A stretch of DNA of 64,000 bases, from the NCBI GenBank assembly GCA_013289765.1, contig JABCZI010000003.1, positions 62,001 through 126,000 on the forward strand. Direction: 5' to 3'. A model generated the notes under the pieces. That model ran no database searches, was not told the origin of the DNA, and saw only the letters and a program-made list of their open reading frames with translations. The position numbers were made by a program, and so were the translations under genes. Each line of letters starts with the position of its first letter. Position 1 is the stretch's first letter. This document shows positions 62,827 through 64,000 of this stretch, one piece after another. This DNA is from Acidobacteriota bacterium (GTDB taxonomy: Bacteria > Acidobacteriota > Terriglobia > Terriglobales > Acidobacteriaceae).

Positions 62827-63537
62827 ATGAAAATGACGCACTTTGTGCAGTCAGAGACCCCCGTTGTTGCCGAAGTCGTTGAAGCAGTGCGCCCCGGCGT
62901 TGTTCGCCATCGAATAGCCACGATCCCGGCGGCGGTGGTTTTTATTTTTCTCGCTCTGGTTTCAGCCTGCGATTCAAACACGGCCAAACCGGCGCAATCG
63001 AAGCCGGAGCCCAAGCCTGCAGAATTGCTAACTGCACGGGCCGCCTTTCAAAAGGTATTTATCGCGGCCCGGAATTATGCCGCCGACGTGAAGCCTTTTC
63101 GCATCGAATCGACTCCTTCGAGTGAGAGCAATGGGCACGATGGCAAGTCCGCGATCTGGAGAGCGAGTTTCGCCTCGGCCATGCAACACGGCGTGAAGCC
63201 TTTTATATGGTCTGGAACCGATGCCCCCGATGCGCCGTCGCGCGGCGTTTCGCCGGGAAACGAAGACACTTATAATCCCAGCAACGCTTCCACCCAGATT
63301 TTTGACGTAGCGTTCCTCAAAGTGGATTCCGACCAGGCGTTCGCCGAGGCACAAAAGCACGGCGGAGAAAAGATTCTGGCCAACGATCCCGCGACGCCGG
63401 TAATTTACATCTGCGACTGGAACCATAACACCAACGAGCTTACCTGGCATGTGATCTATGGCGGTTCTCGCGAAACTGCGAAGCTGACAGTCGCGATCAA
63501 CGCCTCGAGCGGCGCATTCATCCGGGTGGAGAAATAA
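62827..63537 (+). CDS. Lipoprotein of unknown function
   Basis: ATG 62827 has AGGAAG seven bases upstream. A rather long N-terminus leads to a lipoprotein signal (TIPAAVVFIFLALVSAC), so the mature protein would be lipid-anchored at that cysteine. The mature part includes ARNYAADVKPFRIES, IWRASFASAMQHGVKPFIWS and WHVIYGGSRETAKLTVAINA, close to a PepSY/DUF-like alpha-beta unit, but I cannot name the family. Stands alone. Confidence 0.65.
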   Translation: MKMTHFVQSETPVVAEVVEAVRPGVVRHRIATIPAAVVFIFLALVSACDSNTAKPAQSKPEPKPAELLTARAAFQKVFIAARNYAADVKPFRIESTPSSESNGHDGKSAIWRASFASAMQHGVKPFIWSGTDAPDAPSRGVSPGNEDTYNPSNASTQIFDVAFLKVDSDQAFAEAQKHGGEKILANDPATPVIYICDWNHNTNELTWHVIYGGSRETAKLTVAINASSGAFIRVEK

Positions 63538-63597
63538 GCTAGTGGTCAGGTGTGCAGGCAGCGCTTGCGGAACGAAAAAGAGTACTAAATGCGAGCT

Positions 63598-63846
63598 TCA
63601 TTTTTTCCGTTCGGCTTGCTTTATTTGTTCAGCGATGGAGGCAAAGAAGCGGCAAAGGGCGTCGGCGGATGCGATTGCCCCCTTCAAGGACTGGCGTTCG
63701 GCGAAAAAGACAATATCTGCGACAGAATACTGCATGCGAAGGCGATCGGCGGCACACTGGGCGCTGAGCAGTTCAACTTTCGCGGCCCGGACCTCGGAAT
63801 TCAGGCGGGCGATCCCCGCTTGTCTTAAAGAATCATCGTTCAACAT
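63598..63846 (-). CDS. Small helical protein of unknown function
   Basis: ATG 63846 is preceded by AAAGGTGGG at suitable distance. The 82-residue product is predicted helical and charged: SLRQAGIARLNSEVRAAKVE, LLSAQCAADRLRMQYSVADI and an alanine-rich end. No family recognised. The overlapping plus-strand frames lack ribosome sites and look less protein-like. Confidence 0.45.
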   Translation of the reverse strand: MLNDDSLRQAGIARLNSEVRAAKVELLSAQCAADRLRMQYSVADIVFFAERQSLKGAIASADALCRFFASIAEQIKQAERKK

Positions 63847-63949
63847 CCACTACCCACCTTTGGAAGATTTGCCCGCCCGCCCGTATTTCGATTGGTGACG
63901 GCTGGGAACCATTAATGGCTCCGAAAGTGCCTGCGGAATTACTGCGGGG

Positions 63950-63979
63950 TTGATAAAATTGTACGAGGTTAGTTATACA
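63950..63979 (+). promoter_or_regulatory. Possible promoter reading out of the window
   Basis: TTGATA (63950-63955) and TATACA (63974-63979), 18 bases apart, resemble a sigma-70 promoter; AGAGG follows at 63992-63996 and may be a ribosome site for a gene beginning just beyond the right edge. Confidence 0.4.
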
Positions 63980-64000
63980 TAGTCAAAGCAAAGAGGTCGG

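Noticed and set aside
63542-63898. 118-codon plus-strand frame at the right end
   Set aside because: No ribosome site; overlapped by the minus-strand small gene, which has a better start. Its composition looks like a shadow frame.

Overview
The window looks like chromosomal DNA of an Acidobacteriota bacterium (Terriglobia, Koribacter-like). This is inferred from gene content: two 'VWFA-related' secreted proteins in tandem, a PEP-CTERM protein, a YpdA-type (bacillithiol) reductase, a lone MEDS-domain protein, a CadC-type winged helix fused to an AAA ATPase, an acidobacterial-type cysteine-zinc/PilZ protein, and relics of a repetitive hypothetical protein family. The sequence is moderately GC-rich and almost all genes are chromosomal in character. 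No prophage, transposase, CRISPR array, tRNA or rRNA was recognised. One structural RNA, the signal recognition particle RNA, is clear.

Left part (1-7.9 kb): a polysaccharide export and assembly locus. An ABC-2 permease with the first codons of its ATPase partner leaves the window on the minus strand. On the plus strand come a Wzz/BY-kinase, a TPR protein with a C-terminal beta-sandwich-like region, an O-antigen-ligase-type membrane protein and a small outer-membrane beta-barrel. Between the two groups lies about 1 kb of decayed coding sequence. From 8 to 15.7 kb there are regulators (FixJ-like response regulator, winged-helix/AAA protein that looks truncated, MEDS protein), a NodU/CmcH-type carbamoyltransferase, a FecR-like surface protein, and relics including a GGDEF fragment.

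Middle part (15.7-39.3 kb): mixed metabolism and envelope. It holds cutA, a cystathionine beta-synthase/gamma-lyase-type pair, two overlapping VWFA genes, a DUF1015-amidase-GerMN run, two MFS exporters around a pterin dehydratase, a PEP-CTERM protein with a strongly structured leader and a clear terminator, ypdA, a higBA and a mazEF toxin-antitoxin pair on either side of fumC, an EamA transporter, fabH, a STAS protein, the SRP RNA, a TgpA-like transglutaminase and a second copy of the beta-barrel gene.

Right part (39.4-64 kb): a long co-directional housekeeping run, rimO-yacG-pgpA-(TIG/propeller)-cinA-thpR-plsY-gpsA-(HAMP/HD-GYP)-ftsY-ribD-ribE. It covers ribosome modification, phospholipid synthesis (plsY and gpsA overlap and act in consecutive steps), membrane protein targeting and riboflavin synthesis. 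After it come a short cysteine-rich protein, an AT-rich island with a possible 55-residue gene, mlaF and mobA on the minus strand, a PilZ protein, a BON-domain lipoprotein with in-frame repeats, a di-heme oxidoreductase, a secreted TonB-C-type protein, a reduced glycosyltransferase-like protein, prepilin peptidase coupled to a PAS protein with a histidine-less HisKA-like region, and several secreted hypotheticals.

No convincing new multi-gene defence or mobile system was found. The most unusual items are the AT-rich island at 51.8-52.2 kb, the structured leader at 27.82-27.89 kb, the altered zinc ligand in RibD, the PAS/HisKA-like protein without its histidine, and repeat sequence absorbed into the pgpA reading frame.
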